Assembly (NCBI RefSeq): GCF_001455965.1
Contig: NZ_LKKO01000041.1
Coordinates: forward strand, 1-63,656
Direction of reading: 5' to 3'
Length of the DNA stretch: 63,656 nucleotides
From: Methylobacterium sp. GXS13
Lineage (GTDB): Bacteria; Pseudomonadota; Alphaproteobacteria; Rhizobiales; Beijerinckiaceae
The notes under the pieces were generated by a model. The model worked only from the letters and a program-made list of their open reading frames with translations, was not told the origin of the DNA and made no database searches. Each line of letters opens with the position of its first letter. Within the stretch, counting starts at the first letter, position 1. The translations under genes were made by a program, and so were the position numbers. Positions 18,191 to 27,505 of this stretch are shown in pieces.

Positions 18191-19486
18191 CTATTCCGCC
18201 GCCTCGACGAACACCGTGCCGGCCCGCGGAAGGTCCAGGGTCTCCCAGGTCTCCGCCAGGGCAGCGGAGAGGCGGGCGATATGAGCCGCGTCGTGGAACG
18301 GCGAGGGCGTGATCCGCAGGCGCTCGGTACCACGCGGAACCGTCGGGTAGTTGATCGGCTGGATGTAGATGGCGTGGCGCTCGAGCAGGTGGTCAGCCGC
18401 GGCTTTGCACAGCTCCGCGTCGCCGACCATCACGGGAACGATGTGGGTCTCGGTTTCCAGCACCGGCAGGCCGGCCTCGGTGAGCGCCGCCTTGGTGGCG
18501 GCAGCCTGGGCTTGGTGCGCCTCGCGCTCGGCGTTCGAGCGCTTCAGGTAGCGCACCGAGGCCCGGGCGGCCGCGGCCACCGCCGGCGGCAGGGCGGTCG
18601 TGAAGATGAAGCCCGGGGCGAAGCTGCGCACCGCGTCCCTGATCGCCGCCGAGGCGGTGATGTAGCCCCCAACGCAGCCGAACCCCTTGGCGAGGGTGCC
18701 CTCGATCACGTCGACCCGATGCATCACGCCGTCGCGCTCGGCGATGCCGCCGCCGCGGGGGCCGTAGAGGCCGACCGCATGGACCTCGTCGAGATAGGTC
18801 ATGGCCCCGTAGGCGTCGGCGAGGTCACAGATCTTGCCGATCGGCGCGACGTCGCCATCCATCGAGTAGACAGACTCGAACACGATCAGCTTCGGCCGGT
18901 CGCCGGCCGCGCGGAGCAGTTCCTCCAGGTGCTGGAGGTCGTTGTGACGAAAGATCTTCTTCTCGCAGCCGGAATGGCGGACGCCCTCGATCATCGAGTT
19001 GTGATTGAAGGCGTCGGACAGGATCAGACAATTCGGGATCAGCTTGGCGATCGTCGAGATGCCGGCCTGGTTCGAGACGTAGCCCGAGGTGAAGACAAGC
19101 CCGGCCTCCTTGCCGTGCAGGTCGGCGAGTTCGCGCTCCAGGTCGACCAGCGGCGAGTTGTTGCCGGCGATGTTGCGTGTGCCACCCGCTCCGACGCCGC
19201 AGCGCGCGGCGGTGTCGGTCATCGCGGACACCACCTCCTTGTGCTGGCCCATGCCGAGATAATCGTTGGAGCACCACACGGTGATCTCGGTGGTCTTGCC
19301 GTCGGGCTTACGCCACTTGGCGGTTGGAAACCGGCCGGAGATGCGCTCGATATCGGCGAAGACGCGGTAGCGGCGCTCGCCATGAAGCTGGTCCAGGGCG
19401 CCCCGGAAGTACCGCTCATAGCCAGATCCGGCGCGCGTCGAGCCCGCTTGGGCGAGCACCGTGCTGGGCATCCGGGTGACGGTCAT
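18191..19486 (-). CDS. hemA: 5-aminolevulinate synthase
   Basis: PLP enzyme that condenses glycine and succinyl-CoA, the first step of haem and bacteriochlorophyll synthesis by the C4 (Shemin) route used by alphaproteobacteria. The 431-residue product has the ALAS hallmarks [38 protein letters not shown], the [12 protein letters not shown] aspartate block and the PLP lysine in [13 protein letters not shown]. It carries about 25 extra residues at the N-terminus compared with classic ALAS. The ATG at 19486 has GAAGGA upstream. It is monocistronic; the repeat at 17975-18152 lies downstream. Confidence 0.96.
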   Translation of the reverse strand: MTVTRMPSTVLAQAGSTRAGSGYERYFRGALDQLHGERRYRVFADIERISGRFPTAKWRKPDGKTTEITVWCSNDYLGMGQHKEVVSAMTDTAARCGVGAGGTRNIAGNNSPLVDLERELADLHGKEAGLVFTSGYVSNQAGISTIAKLIPNCLILSDAFNHNSMIEGVRHSGCEKKIFRHNDLQHLEELLRAAGDRPKLIVFESVYSMDGDVAPIGKICDLADAYGAMTYLDEVHAVGLYGPRGGGIAERDGVMHRVDVIEGTLAKGFGCVGGYITASAAIRDAVRSFAPGFIFTTALPPAVAAAARASVRYLKRSNAEREAHQAQAAATKAALTEAGLPVLETETHIVPVMVGDAELCKAAADHLLERHAIYIQPINYPTVPRGTERLRITPSPFHDAAHIARLSAALAETWETLDLPRAGTVFVEAAE

Positions 19487-19588
19487 CGAGCGTCCTTCGC
19501 GTGTTCGGCCGTGCGGGCGGTACCATCGCGGCACCCAAGTCCCGCGATCGAGGTACGGCCTCGGTCCAGTCCTTCGCGTGAGAGGCGC

Positions 19589-19618
19589 AAGATACGCGCG
19601 GATCTGGAACTGGTTCAA
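19589..19618 (-). promoter_or_regulatory. Possible hemA promoter
   Basis: On the minus strand TTGAAC (19618-19613) and TATCTT (19594-19589) are spaced by 18 bases, about 100 bases before the hemA start. This is a fair match to a housekeeping promoter in otherwise GC-rich DNA. The rest of the 319-base gap between hemA and the divergent small gene at 19806 shows no other feature I can support. Confidence 0.35.
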
Positions 19619-19805
19619 GGTAAGGTTCCGACATCTCTGCCCTGCGCCCGTTGAGAGGCGGCGACGAACTCGCTAGCCTCGTGGACGCTGCCAACCCATC
19701 CGAACACGGCGCGAGATCCTTGAGCACCTGCCTGTCTTCCTGCCGAATGGCCTGCCCTGACGCCGAAGGGCACACCTCAAGCCTGCGGCGACGAAGGGTC
19801 GCGCG

Positions 19806-19985
19806 ATGAGCGAGAGCAAAGACGTGCGTGCCGAGCGCCTGAAGGTGGCGCTCCGGGAGAATCTGCGCCGTCGCAAGGCGCAAGGCCGCGGACGTGCGGA
19901 GGCCGGATCGGCGCCGGAGGCGAACGGATCGGATCCGCATGCACCTGATTCCCGCGGTCCAGATTCCGACAAATCCGGTCTATAG
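19806..19985 (+). CDS. Small basic protein upstream of murA
   Basis: A 59-residue frame starting MSESKDVRAERLKVALRENL and continuing RRRKAQGRGRAEAG, with a hydrophilic, disordered C-terminal third. The amphipathic, Arg/Lys-rich helix and the position just before murA match a small conserved protein I recall in this place in alphaproteobacterial genomes. Function unknown. It is in the murA orientation, ending 82 bases before the murA start, so it may be co-transcribed. Confidence 0.6.
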   Translation: MSESKDVRAERLKVALRENLRRRKAQGRGRAEAGSAPEANGSDPHAPDSRGPDSDKSGL

Positions 19986-20067
19986 GAGACGGCCAAGCCT
20001 GGGCGCCGCGGCGTCCACCAGGAGAACGGCCGGCCGCGCGCCAGGGAGGTGCGCCGCCTGAGGACAT

Positions 20068-21360
20068 ATGATGGACCGCATTCACATCACCGGCGGCGCG
20101 CCCCTCAACGGCGTGATCCCGATCTCGGGCGCCAAGAACGCGGCGCTGCCGCTGATGATCGCGAGCCTGCTCACTGGCGAGACGCTGGAGCTGATCAACG
20201 TCCCCCGGCTGGCCGACATCTCCGCTCTGACCCGGATCCTCGGCAATCACGGCGTCGACCACATGGTCGTCGGCAAGCGCCCCGGGCAGACCACCGAGAC
20301 CGGCCAGACGATCCGGCTGACCGCCTCGAACGTCATCGACACCACCGCCCCCTACGACCTGGTCTCGACCATGCGGGCGAGCTTCTGGGTGGTGGCGCCG
20401 CTGCTTGCCCGGTTCGGTGAAGCCAAGGTGTCGCTGCCGGGCGGCTGCGCCATCGGGACCCGGCCGGTGGACCTACTGATCATGGCCTTGGAGCGGCTCG
20501 GGGCCGAGATCGAGATCGACGCCGGCTACGTGGTCGCCAAGACCAAGAACGGCCTGCGCGGGGCCGAAATCAATTTCCCCAAGGTCACAGTCGGTGGCAC
20601 GCATGTCGCCCTGATGGCGGCGGCGCTCGCCTACGGTACCACGGTGATCGAGAACGCCGCCCGGGAGCCCGAGGTGGTCGACCTCGCCGAATGCCTGAAC
20701 AAGATGGGCGCCAAGATTCGTGGCGCCGGCACGCCCCGGATCGAGATCGAGGGCGTCGCACGGCTGAACGGTGCGCGCCACGAGGTCCTTCCCGACCGGA
20801 TCGAGACCGGCACCTACGCCATGGCGGTGGCGATGACCGGCGGTGACGTGATCCTCAAGGACACCCGGGCCGAATTGCTGCATTCGGCGCTCGACGTTCT
20901 GTCGACCACGGGCGTCGAGATCAGTCAGGTCGAGGGCGGCATCCGTGTGCGCCGCAACGGTGCCGGCATCGCGGCGGTCGACGTGACCACCGACCCGTTC
21001 CCGGGCTTCCCGACCGACCTTCAGGCGCAGTTCATGGCGCTGATGACGCTCGCCAAGGGCCAGTCGCATATCCGCGAGACGATCTTCGAGAACCGGTTCA
21101 TGCACGTGCAGGAGCTGGCCCGCCTCGGCGCGAAGATCCGGCTCGAGGGTGACCTCGCCATCGTCGAGGGCGTCGAGCGGCTCAAGGGTGCGCCAGTGAT
21201 GGCGACCGACCTGCGCGCCTCGGTCTCCCTGGTGATCGCCGGCCTCGCCGCCGAGGGCGAGACCCAGATCAACCGGGTCTACCATCTCGATCGCGGCTTC
21301 GAGGCTCTGGAGGCCAAGCTCGGGCGCTGCGGCGCGCAGATCGAGCGTGTGCGGGCGTAG
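20068..21360 (+). CDS. murA: UDP-N-acetylglucosamine 1-carboxyvinyltransferase
   Basis: First committed enzyme of peptidoglycan synthesis; it transfers enolpyruvate from PEP to UDP-GlcNAc in the cytosol and is the fosfomycin target. The protein has 430 residues, as usual. The substrate lysine-asparagine pair GAKNAALP is at 21-28 and the catalytic cysteine C127 lies in [11 protein letters not shown], so fosfomycin sensitivity of the active site is expected. It ends six bases before the stop of a convergent gene. Confidence 0.97.
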   Translation: MMDRIHITGGAPLNGVIPISGAKNAALPLMIASLLTGETLELINVPRLADISALTRILGNHGVDHMVVGKRPGQTTETGQTIRLTASNVIDTTAPYDLVSTMRASFWVVAPLLARFGEAKVSLPGGCAIGTRPVDLLIMALERLGAEIEIDAGYVVAKTKNGLRGAEINFPKVTVGGTHVALMAAALAYGTTVIENAAREPEVVDLAECLNKMGAKIRGAGTPRIEIEGVARLNGARHEVLPDRIETGTYAMAVAMTGGDVILKDTRAELLHSALDVLSTTGVEISQVEGGIRVRRNGAGIAAVDVTTDPFPGFPTDLQAQFMALMTLAKGQSHIRETIFENRFMHVQELARLGAKIRLEGDLAIVEGVERLKGAPVMATDLRASVSLVIAGLAAEGETQINRVYHLDRGFEALEAKLGRCGAQIERVRA

Positions 21361-21366
21361 GGAGCC

Positions 21367-21792
21367 TCAGCCCTCAATCTGCCCGCGCTTGTAACCGAAG
21401 CCCGGTATCTCGCAGCCGCAGGGCGCGTTGTCTGGGGCGGGAGGCGTCGGGCAATCGCCCCGGGCGGTGACGCACAGGCTGCCGCTGCGCCAGCGCCGGT
21501 CGAAGCGGGGCCGATCGTCATCGTCGTCCAGGGGCGGCGGAGGCGGCCGCCGACGCGGGCGGTCGTAATCGTCATAGGGCGGCGGCGGGGGCGGAGGCCG
21601 GCGGGGCCAATCATCGTCCGGGGGGGGGGGGGGCGGCGGTCGGCGCCGACGGTCGTACTCGTAGCGGTCCGGCCCGGGGCGGCCATAGATGTAGACGTCT
21701 GCGTCCGGGCCGACCTGCGCGCACACCGGAGCGACAATCAGGGGTGCCAGGGTCAGAGCGGCCAAAGCCGCCAGCGGGATCCGTTTCACCAT
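21367..21792 (-). CDS. Proline-rich secreted protein with poly-G tract
   Basis: From the ATG at 21792 (AGGA five bases upstream) the 141-residue protein has a signal peptide (MVKRIPLAALAALTLAPLIV, cut near CAQ). Three runs of five to seven prolines follow, separated by aspartate/arginine clusters, and then a short C-terminal domain with cysteines in SLCVTARGDC and APCGCEIPGFG. An upstream extension to 22122 is unlikely. The second codon of a neighbouring ATG pair (21795) is an alternative start. The first proline run is encoded by 14 consecutive C on the sense strand, so length changes there would alter the frame. Confidence 0.65.
   Translation of the reverse strand: MVKRIPLAALAALTLAPLIVAPVCAQVGPDADVYIYGRPGPDRYEYDRRRRPPPPPPPDDDWPRRPPPPPPPYDDYDRPRRRPPPPPLDDDDDRPRFDRRWRSGSLCVTARGDCPTPPAPDNAPCGCEIPGFGYKRGQIEG
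21620..21633. repeat. Homopolymer of 14 G
   Basis: An uninterrupted G14 (C14 on the coding strand) within the proline-rich secreted protein gene, about a third of the way into the coding region. It encodes prolines. Tracts of this length are prone to slipped-strand mispairing and also to sequencing error. Confidence 0.9.
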
Positions 21793-22108
21793 CATCGTCC
21801 TGCCTCGAATCGTCACCTCGGTCGTCCGGCCGGCCTTTCTGATGACGCGCGGTCGGTCTTGGGCTGTTCTCGATCGCGCGGTAGCGACAGGGAACGGCTC
21901 GAGGCCTTGTTTGCGCGCGCTGGCTTGCGCCGGCCCGGTGCCCACTCCGGCGGCGTATGCACGGGCGCCGTCCGGATGAACCGCCGCTGAAGACCGCCAT
22001 CCCGGCCCCGGCCGTTGCCCGAGCGGGGTCGGGCCGCTACCTACGGCTTGCTGCGAGGCCGCCGCCGTCCCGCTTCGCCCGCGCCCAGCTATCCCCGAGG
22101 ATCCTTTC

Positions 22109-22555
22109 ATGGAGCTGCTCAAGCTCGCCGCCCTCGATACCGAAGACCTGACCGTGATCTCCGCGCATCTCCAGGATGCGATCCTGCGTCCGGAGGATCT
22201 GACCTACCTGGCGGGTGAGCAGCGCTTCCTGATGGTCGTTCGGCGCTTCGACTGGACGCCGGACGTCCCGCCGCGTCGGCGGCTGGCAGGTGTGCATGTC
22301 GAGCGCGTCCTGCGCGTGAAGACCCGCGGCCTGGCGCCGGGCGACGCGATGCCGATGAGCCTGCTCGCCCTCACCTTCGAGGCGACCGACGCGCCGTCCG
22401 GCCATATCGACATGGTCTTCTCCGGCGGCGGCGCGGTGCGCCTGGAGGTCGAGTGCATCGAGGTCCGGATGAAGGATCTCGGCCCGGTCTGGGAGGCGGT
22501 CGCCCGCCCCGGCCACGAACTCGATGTTACGACCGCGCCCGGCCCGGTGGCCTGA
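22109..22555 (+). CDS. DUF2948 family protein
   Basis: A 148-residue protein of the DUF2948 family, found in alphaproteobacteria directly before hisD. The opening LLKLAALDTEDLTVISAHLQ, then DLTYLAGEQRFLMVVRRFDW and the closing ECIEVRMKDLGPVW are all family-like. Function unknown. It is 19 bases ahead of hisD on the same strand, so it is co-transcribed. The window keeps the conserved order murA, DUF2948, hisD, UPF0262, phosphatase. Confidence 0.88.
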   Translation: MELLKLAALDTEDLTVISAHLQDAILRPEDLTYLAGEQRFLMVVRRFDWTPDVPPRRRLAGVHVERVLRVKTRGLAPGDAMPMSLLALTFEATDAPSGHIDMVFSGGGAVRLEVECIEVRMKDLGPVWEAVARPGHELDVTTAPGPVA

Positions 22556-22574
22556 GACAGACGAAAGACATCCG

Positions 22575-23870
22575 ATGGTCCGGCTCGACAGCCAAGCTCC
22601 GAACTTCGCCGCCGACTTCGCGCGGCTGCTCACCGCCAAGCGCGAGATCGCCGAGGATGTCGACGAGGCGGTGCGGGGCATCATCCACGAGGTTGTGACC
22701 CGCGGCGACGCCGCCCTGGTCGAGTTCACCCGGCGCTTCGACCGGCTGGGTGCGGATTTTTCGGCCGACGCCCTGCGGATCACCGAGGGCGCGATCGACG
22801 CGGCCGTGGCGGCCTGCCCGGCCGAGGCCCTCGACGCCCTGCGCCTCGCCGCCGAGCGGATCGAGGCGTTCCACGCGCAGCAGAAGCCGCAGGATCACCG
22901 GGCGACCGACGCGCTCGGCGTCACCGCCGGCTGGCGCTGGACGGCGCTGGAATCGGTCGGCCTCTACGTGCCCGGCGGCACAGCGAGCTACCCCTCCTCG
23001 GTCCTGATGAACGCGGTGCCGGCCCGGGTGGCGGGGGTGCCGCGGATCGTCATGGTGGTGCCGACGCCGGACAACACCCTCAACCCCCTCGTGCTCGCGG
23101 CCGCCCGCCTCTCCGGGGTCCACGAGGTCTACCGGGTCGGAGGCGCCCAGGCGGTGGCGGCGCTGGCCTACGGGACCGCCAGCATCGCGCCGGTCGCCAA
23201 GATCGTCGGCCCGGGCAATGCCTGGGTGGCAGCGGCCAAGCGCCGGGTGTTCGGCCAAGTCGGCATCGACATGATCGCCGGACCCTCCGAGGTGCTGATC
23301 CTGGCCGACGGCCACGCCAACCCGGACTGGATCGCCGCCGATCTCCTCGCCCAGGCCGAGCACGACACCGCCGCTCAATCGGTGCTGATCACCGACAGCG
23401 CCGAGCTGGCCGAGGCGGCGGAAGCCGCCGTCGAGCGCGCACTGACCACCCTGCCCCGGGCCGAGATTGCCCGGGCGAGTTGGCGCGACTACGGCGCGAT
23501 CATCCGGGTGCGGGATTTCGACGAGGCAGTGCCGCTGGTCGACCGGCTCGCCCCCGAGCATCTCGAGATCGAGACGCAGGACGCCGAGGCGCTCGCGGCC
23601 CGGATCCGCAATGCCGGCGCGATCTTCTTGGGGTCGCACACGCCCGAGGCGATCGGCGACTATGTCGGCGGCCCGAACCATGTCTTGCCCACCGCCCGCT
23701 CGGCGCGGTTCTCCTCCGGCCTCGGCGTCCTGGATTTCATGAAGCGGACGACGATCCTCGCCTGCACCCCGGAGAGCTTGCGGGCGCTCGGCCCGGCGGC
23801 GATAACGCTCGGCCGGTCGGAGGGTCTGGAGGGTCACGCCCGCTCCGTCGCGATCCGGTTGAACCTGTGA
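22575..23870 (+). CDS. hisD: Histidinol dehydrogenase
   Basis: Zinc enzyme for the last two steps of histidine synthesis, oxidising histidinol to histidine with two NAD. From the ATG at 22575 the product has 431 residues. Signatures include [61 protein letters not shown] with the zinc and catalytic His, and LAPEHLEI. The reading frame back to 22524 lacks a ribosome site and overlaps DUF2948. Confidence 0.97.
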   Translation: MVRLDSQAPNFAADFARLLTAKREIAEDVDEAVRGIIHEVVTRGDAALVEFTRRFDRLGADFSADALRITEGAIDAAVAACPAEALDALRLAAERIEAFHAQQKPQDHRATDALGVTAGWRWTALESVGLYVPGGTASYPSSVLMNAVPARVAGVPRIVMVVPTPDNTLNPLVLAAARLSGVHEVYRVGGAQAVAALAYGTASIAPVAKIVGPGNAWVAAAKRRVFGQVGIDMIAGPSEVLILADGHANPDWIAADLLAQAEHDTAAQSVLITDSAELAEAAEAAVERALTTLPRAEIARASWRDYGAIIRVRDFDEAVPLVDRLAPEHLEIETQDAEALAARIRNAGAIFLGSHTPEAIGDYVGGPNHVLPTARSARFSSGLGVLDFMKRTTILACTPESLRALGPAAITLGRSEGLEGHARSVAIRLNL

Positions 23871-23880
23871 GGTCTTGGGG

Positions 23881-24363
23881 ATGGCCGAAAAGCAACGCGG
23901 GCCGAACCGCCTCGCGAAGGTGAGCCTGGACGAGGCGTCCATCGCCCGTGGCAATCCGGATCAGGAACACGAGCGGGCGATCGCGCTGTTCGACATCCTG
24001 GAGGACAATTGCTTCACCATCCCGGGCCGGGAGGGCCCCTATGCGCTCACGCTGGGGCTCGTAGAGAACAAGCTGTCCTTCGCGATCAGCACCGTGGAGG
24101 GCGAGCCGGTGATGACGCATCTCCTGTCGCTGACGCCGTTCCGGCGGGTGATCCGTGACTACGAAATGATCTGCGAGAGCTACTACAACGCGATCCGCAC
24201 CGCCTCGCCGTCGCAGATCGAGGCGATCGATATGGGCCGGCGCGGCCTGCACAACGAGGCGTCCGACACGCTCAAGCAGCGCCTCGACGGCAAGGTCGAT
24301 CTCGACCACGACACCGCGCGTCGCCTGTTCACCCTGATCTTCGCCCTGCACTGGAAAGGCTAG
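23881..24363 (+). CDS. UPF0262 family protein
   Basis: A 160-residue cytosolic protein of family UPF0262, restricted largely to alphaproteobacteria and always near hisD. Family stretches include [35 protein letters not shown], and [15 protein letters not shown] near the C-terminus. Function unknown. The ATG at 23881, 10 bases after the hisD stop, is preceded by GAGG; an earlier in-frame TTG at 23875 is unlikely. Confidence 0.92.
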   Translation: MAEKQRGPNRLAKVSLDEASIARGNPDQEHERAIALFDILEDNCFTIPGREGPYALTLGLVENKLSFAISTVEGEPVMTHLLSLTPFRRVIRDYEMICESYYNAIRTASPSQIEAIDMGRRGLHNEASDTLKQRLDGKVDLDHDTARRLFTLIFALHWKG

Positions 24364-24387
24364 GGCGCCTACCGGCCCCGAGCGGCG

Positions 24388-24858
24388 ATGGCTGAGCCTT
24401 TCCCCGAGACCACCCCGAAGAAGCGGCGGGTGCAGTCGGTCCTGTTCATGTGCAACTTCAACGCCGTGCGCTCGGCCGCGGCCGAGGCGATCGCGCGGGC
24501 CTATTTCGGCAGGTCGACCTACGTGCAATCAGCCGGCGTTCGCTCGGGCGAGCCCACCGACCCGTTCATGGTCGCGGCGCTCGACGAAATTGGCATCGAT
24601 GCGACCCGGCACCGACCCCGCACCATCGAGGAGTTGGAGGACTGGGAGGGCCTGAATTTCGATCTGATCATCACGCTCTCGCCGGAGGCCCACCACCGGG
24701 CCCTCGACCTCACCCACACGCTCGCAGCCGATGTCGAATACTGGCCGACACCGGACCCGACGCTGCTGCAGGACGCCTCCCGCGAGCAGCGCCTGGATGC
24801 CTACCGGGACGTGCGCGACGGGCTCACCAAGCGAATCAAGGCGCGGCTGAAGACGTAG
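24388..24858 (+). CDS. Low-molecular-weight protein-tyrosine-phosphatase-like protein
   Basis: A 156-residue protein of the LMW-PTP/arsenate-reductase fold. The phosphate loop is C22-N-F-N-A-V-R28-S29, an intact C-x5-R-S, and a candidate acid aspartate lies in YWPTPDPT near residue 126. This version normally follows UPF0262 in alphaproteobacteria. Substrate unknown; a protein tyrosine phosphatase or an arsenate reductase-like role is possible. Its last 23 bases overlap the end of the convergent DUF1203 gene. Confidence 0.9.
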   Translation: MAEPFPETTPKKRRVQSVLFMCNFNAVRSAAAEAIARAYFGRSTYVQSAGVRSGEPTDPFMVAALDEIGIDATRHRPRTIEELEDWEGLNFDLIITLSPEAHHRALDLTHTLAADVEYWPTPDPTLLQDASREQRLDAYRDVRDGLTKRIKARLKT

Positions 24859-25336
24859 CGGTCATACGCTCCACGCGCGACAGTAGGCAGCCCGGCCGCG
24901 CGGTGTGGACATTGACGAAGGCGGTACGTGGATCGTCGAGGGCGCGCAGCAGCGCCGTATCGACCTCCGCGCCGGGGCAGACATGGCCGAGATCGTAGAG
25001 GCACAGATCCTCCGCATCGTAGGCCCGCACCGACACAAGACTGTTGGCGCGAATGATCGGGGCGACGACGTTTAGCGCGTCGAAGCTGGGGCAGGGCTGC
25101 GCGTGCAAAAAAACTGGGCTCGGGGTCCAGTAGATGCCGCGCGGACGCCCGAGATCGTAGGATCCGAGCAGCATCGGCTCCCCCGGCTCGGCGCAGCACA
25201 GGCAGCGGCGGCAGGGAAATCCGCCCGTCCCGGTCGCCGTGATCCGCCGGAGTGGGTTGTCGAAATCGTCGCGGCCGCTTTGGCGGAAACGCTCCACGAC
25301 GGCGTCGGCGATCGGAACGCAGCGATATCGGGTCAT
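24836..25336 (-). CDS. DUF1203 family protein
   Basis: A 166-residue protein of the DUF1203 family. Family patterns are visible: FRQSGRDDFDNPLRR, GGFPCRRCLCCAEPGEPMLLGSYDL with a cysteine cluster (C42, C45, C47, C48), the FDALNVVAPIIRANS region and the C-terminal DPRTAFVNVHTARPGC. The cysteines suggest metal or redox chemistry, but no activity is known. A longer alternative frame on the same strand (24801-25460) lacks these motifs. It interrupts the usual synteny, where infA follows the phosphatase. Confidence 0.85.
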   Translation of the reverse strand: MTRYRCVPIADAVVERFRQSGRDDFDNPLRRITATGTGGFPCRRCLCCAEPGEPMLLGSYDLGRPRGIYWTPSPVFLHAQPCPSFDALNVVAPIIRANSLVSVRAYDAEDLCLYDLGHVCPGAEVDTALLRALDDPRTAFVNVHTARPGCLLSRVERMTATSSAAP

Positions 25337-25569
25337 ACGGCTCCCCCTGTCGCAGGCATCCTGCCGCCCCGGCCAAGGGAAAACGACCCGTTCCTTGCTG
25401 TCGATTCTCCTTCGTTGGCGCCGCGGAGAAGGTCACCGCCGACCGCGGCGCTCCAAACACTTCACCCCTTGATGTAACGACTGCCTAACGTTCGGCGCCC
25501 TGCAAGGTTTAGCGCGTGGCGTTCCCTGTTGTAGATGCCGCATCAACCACTTTCTTTCGGGAAATTCCG

Positions 25570-26013
25570 ATGCTCAATTTACGATTGTTTACAATAATTA
25601 CTGCGGCCCTAGCCTTTTATTGTACCCCGGCAGCTGCGCAGTGGAGCCCCGTCGGCGGCCTGTTGAATGTTGCCGTCACCCACGACTGCTCGCAAACCTC
25701 AGGAAACGTCGCCTCTGCCAAGACCGAAGGCCTGTTCCTGTGCCAAGCCCGAGCGGATCTGGTCGATTCGCAGGTCAAGGATGCCAGCCATTTTTACGTC
25801 GTTCACGAATACGGTCTTCTGGCGATCCGAACGACATCGGATCGATTGGCGGATTGCTGGGCGGCGCACCAGCTCGCCGATGCCCCCAATGGACGCTACT
25901 ATCTCAAGCAATGGATCACGCACTGGACGAATTACGGTGTGACTCGCCCAGGTTACGGCACGCCGACGCAGAGGATCGCCAATGTTCGGTCGTGCTGCGC
26001 GTGCGGAATATGA
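25570..26013 (+). CDS. Exported zincin-like protein with a degenerate HExxH
   Basis: A 147-residue product from the ATG at 25570 (MLNLRLFTIITAALAFYCTP, signal peptide cut near AAAQ). The body DASHFYVVHEYGLLAIRTTS and then DRLADCWAAHQLADAPNGRY resembles the small exported metallopeptidases that read HEYGHxA...ADCWAA. Here residue 83 is leucine (CTT) where histidine is expected (CAT or CAC), so the zinc motif is H-E-Y-G-L. Six further cysteines include a CCAC end. The gene is noticeably less GC-rich than its surroundings, hinting at a different history. Family assignment is from memory of the pattern. Confidence 0.6.
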   Translation: MLNLRLFTIITAALAFYCTPAAAQWSPVGGLLNVAVTHDCSQTSGNVASAKTEGLFLCQARADLVDSQVKDASHFYVVHEYGLLAIRTTSDRLADCWAAHQLADAPNGRYYLKQWITHWTNYGVTRPGYGTPTQRIANVRSCCACGI

Positions 26014-26065
26014 GGCGTCAGATTCCTCTCGAACCCTGATCGCCCAGTCCGGTTACGCCCTTGGC

Positions 26066-26383
26066 TTACCCACGGCTGCCGACCAGCCAGGCTCGGATGC
26101 GGCCGGCGAGAAGCGGCCGGGCGCGGGCAATATCGTCATCGTCGAGGAGCGGGGAACTTGCCAGGGCCGCGAGATAGGCCTCCTCGACGCTTCTGCAGGC
26201 TCGGAAGGCGGCATCAGCGGCAAGATCGGGAGCGGTGAGCACGGCCTCAATCCGGAAAGTGCGACTGAGGCAGTCGCGCCAGCGCTCGTGGTGCATCTCG
26301 GCTTCGCTGCCCGCATGCGCCGGTGTTGCGACGAGCAGCGTCGCTGCGACTAGCGAGAGGGATGCGAGGGAAGCAGGGGGCAT
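26066..26383 (-). CDS. Small exported protein, unknown function
   Basis: A 105-residue product with a clear signal peptide (LASLSLVAATLLVATPAHA, cut near residue 24) and a helical mature part rich in alanine and acidic residues. Two cysteines (RDCLSR and RACRS), 25 residues apart, could form a disulfide. I recognise no domain. It is convergent with the exported zincin-like gene. Confidence 0.6.
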   Translation of the reverse strand: MPPASLASLSLVAATLLVATPAHAGSEAEMHHERWRDCLSRTFRIEAVLTAPDLAADAAFRACRSVEEAYLAALASSPLLDDDDIARARPLLAGRIRAWLVGSRG

Positions 26384-26551
26384 GGATCGGGCACTCGGTC
26401 CAGGGACTGGGTGACGCCGACAGGGTTAGCGAAGCGTTAAGGCCCGCCTTGGAATGCATCCGGGATTACCCGGGGCAAAGACGCGGCCGTGATCTTCTTG
26501 GTCCGGGCGTACTAGCCTGCTCGATTGCAGAAACTGGCAGGGCTGGCGCGA

Positions 26552-27244
26552 TCAGCGGTTGGCAGTGGTGACCGGCGACGTGACGCCGCCGAGCGACACC
26601 CAGGCCGTCATGTCCTGGCTCTCGCGCTTGATGAACACGTAGCCGGTCTTGTGCCACGGCACGATCGCGTTCGTCTTGTTGTCGAGGACCATGTCACCGC
26701 GATCGGTGATCAGGGTCAGGACCGCGTGGCCCTCGCCCTTCTCGTCGATCACCACGGTCATGCGCATCGCCCGCCGGGGCAGGCCGGCCTCGGCCAGCAG
26801 ATGGCGCTTGAGCAGCTGGAAATCCTCGCAATCGCCGATGCCGTCCTCGGCCAGATCCCAGCGGTCGGCGACATGGAGATGCTCCATGTCGGTCTTCGGC
26901 TCGACCGACTTGTTCACCCGGCGGTTCACTGAGACGATCGTCGCCCAGATTGCCGGCGTCAGGCTGATGCGGGCCGGCTCGCTCCGGTCCACCACGCATT
27001 CCGCAGCGTAGGATTGGCAGAACGTCACCCAGGCCGCGATCGGCCGCGCCGCCCCTTGGGGCTCGGCTCCGAACTGGGGAGACGGCAGGCTCGCGAAGGT
27101 CTGCGCCTGCACCGCACCGGCCCCGAGCCCGGCGAGGGACAGAGCCGCCCAGGCAAAGCCGGCCAGGACGCGACGGCGGCGGGAAACCCGACGCGGCGCG
27201 GAGTTGGCGACCGAACCCTGCACCTTGGAAGCCGCGAACCGCAT
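26552..27244 (-). CDS. Transglutaminase-like cysteine peptidase (BTLCP, C93)
   Basis: A 230-residue periplasmic protein of the bacterial transglutaminase-like cysteine proteinase family (LapG-like fold). A long basic start and a signal helix (FAWAALSLAGLGAGAV) end near AQAQ at 48. The catalytic triad is visible: C139 in IGDCEDFQLLKR, H173 in GEGHAVLTL and D188 in MVLDNK. The Pseudomonas relative LapG cleaves a surface adhesin under c-di-GMP control; whether this one does so cannot be read from the sequence, and no adhesin or LapD gene is nearby. Confidence 0.9.
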   Translation of the reverse strand: MRFAASKVQGSVANSAPRRVSRRRRVLAGFAWAALSLAGLGAGAVQAQTFASLPSPQFGAEPQGAARPIAAWVTFCQSYAAECVVDRSEPARISLTPAIWATIVSVNRRVNKSVEPKTDMEHLHVADRWDLAEDGIGDCEDFQLLKRHLLAEAGLPRRAMRMTVVIDEKGEGHAVLTLITDRGDMVLDNKTNAIVPWHKTGYVFIKRESQDMTAWVSLGGVTSPVTTANR

Positions 27245-27505
27245 CGCCGTGACCCAACCGTTAAGCTCTCGTTAACGAAAGCTCTCACGCCGGGGGGCCG
27301 GCGGCAATCAGCGGATTAACAAAAGGTTAATGCTGTGCGCAACGCGGATGACGGAGGAATATCCCGGCCTGTGGCGCCGATGCCGCCCAGTACCCCCGTT
27401 CCACGCGAAAACGTGAAGATTTCCAACGGTCTTGGGAAGCGATGTTCGCCGTTGAACACCGCCGCCACCCAAAATCAACACCCGTAGGCGGCTGGAGGAA
27501 CGCTC

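Noticed and set aside
24801..25460. Alternative minus-strand frame over the DUF1203 gene
   Set aside because: It lacks the DUF1203 motifs that the 24836-25336 frame contains.
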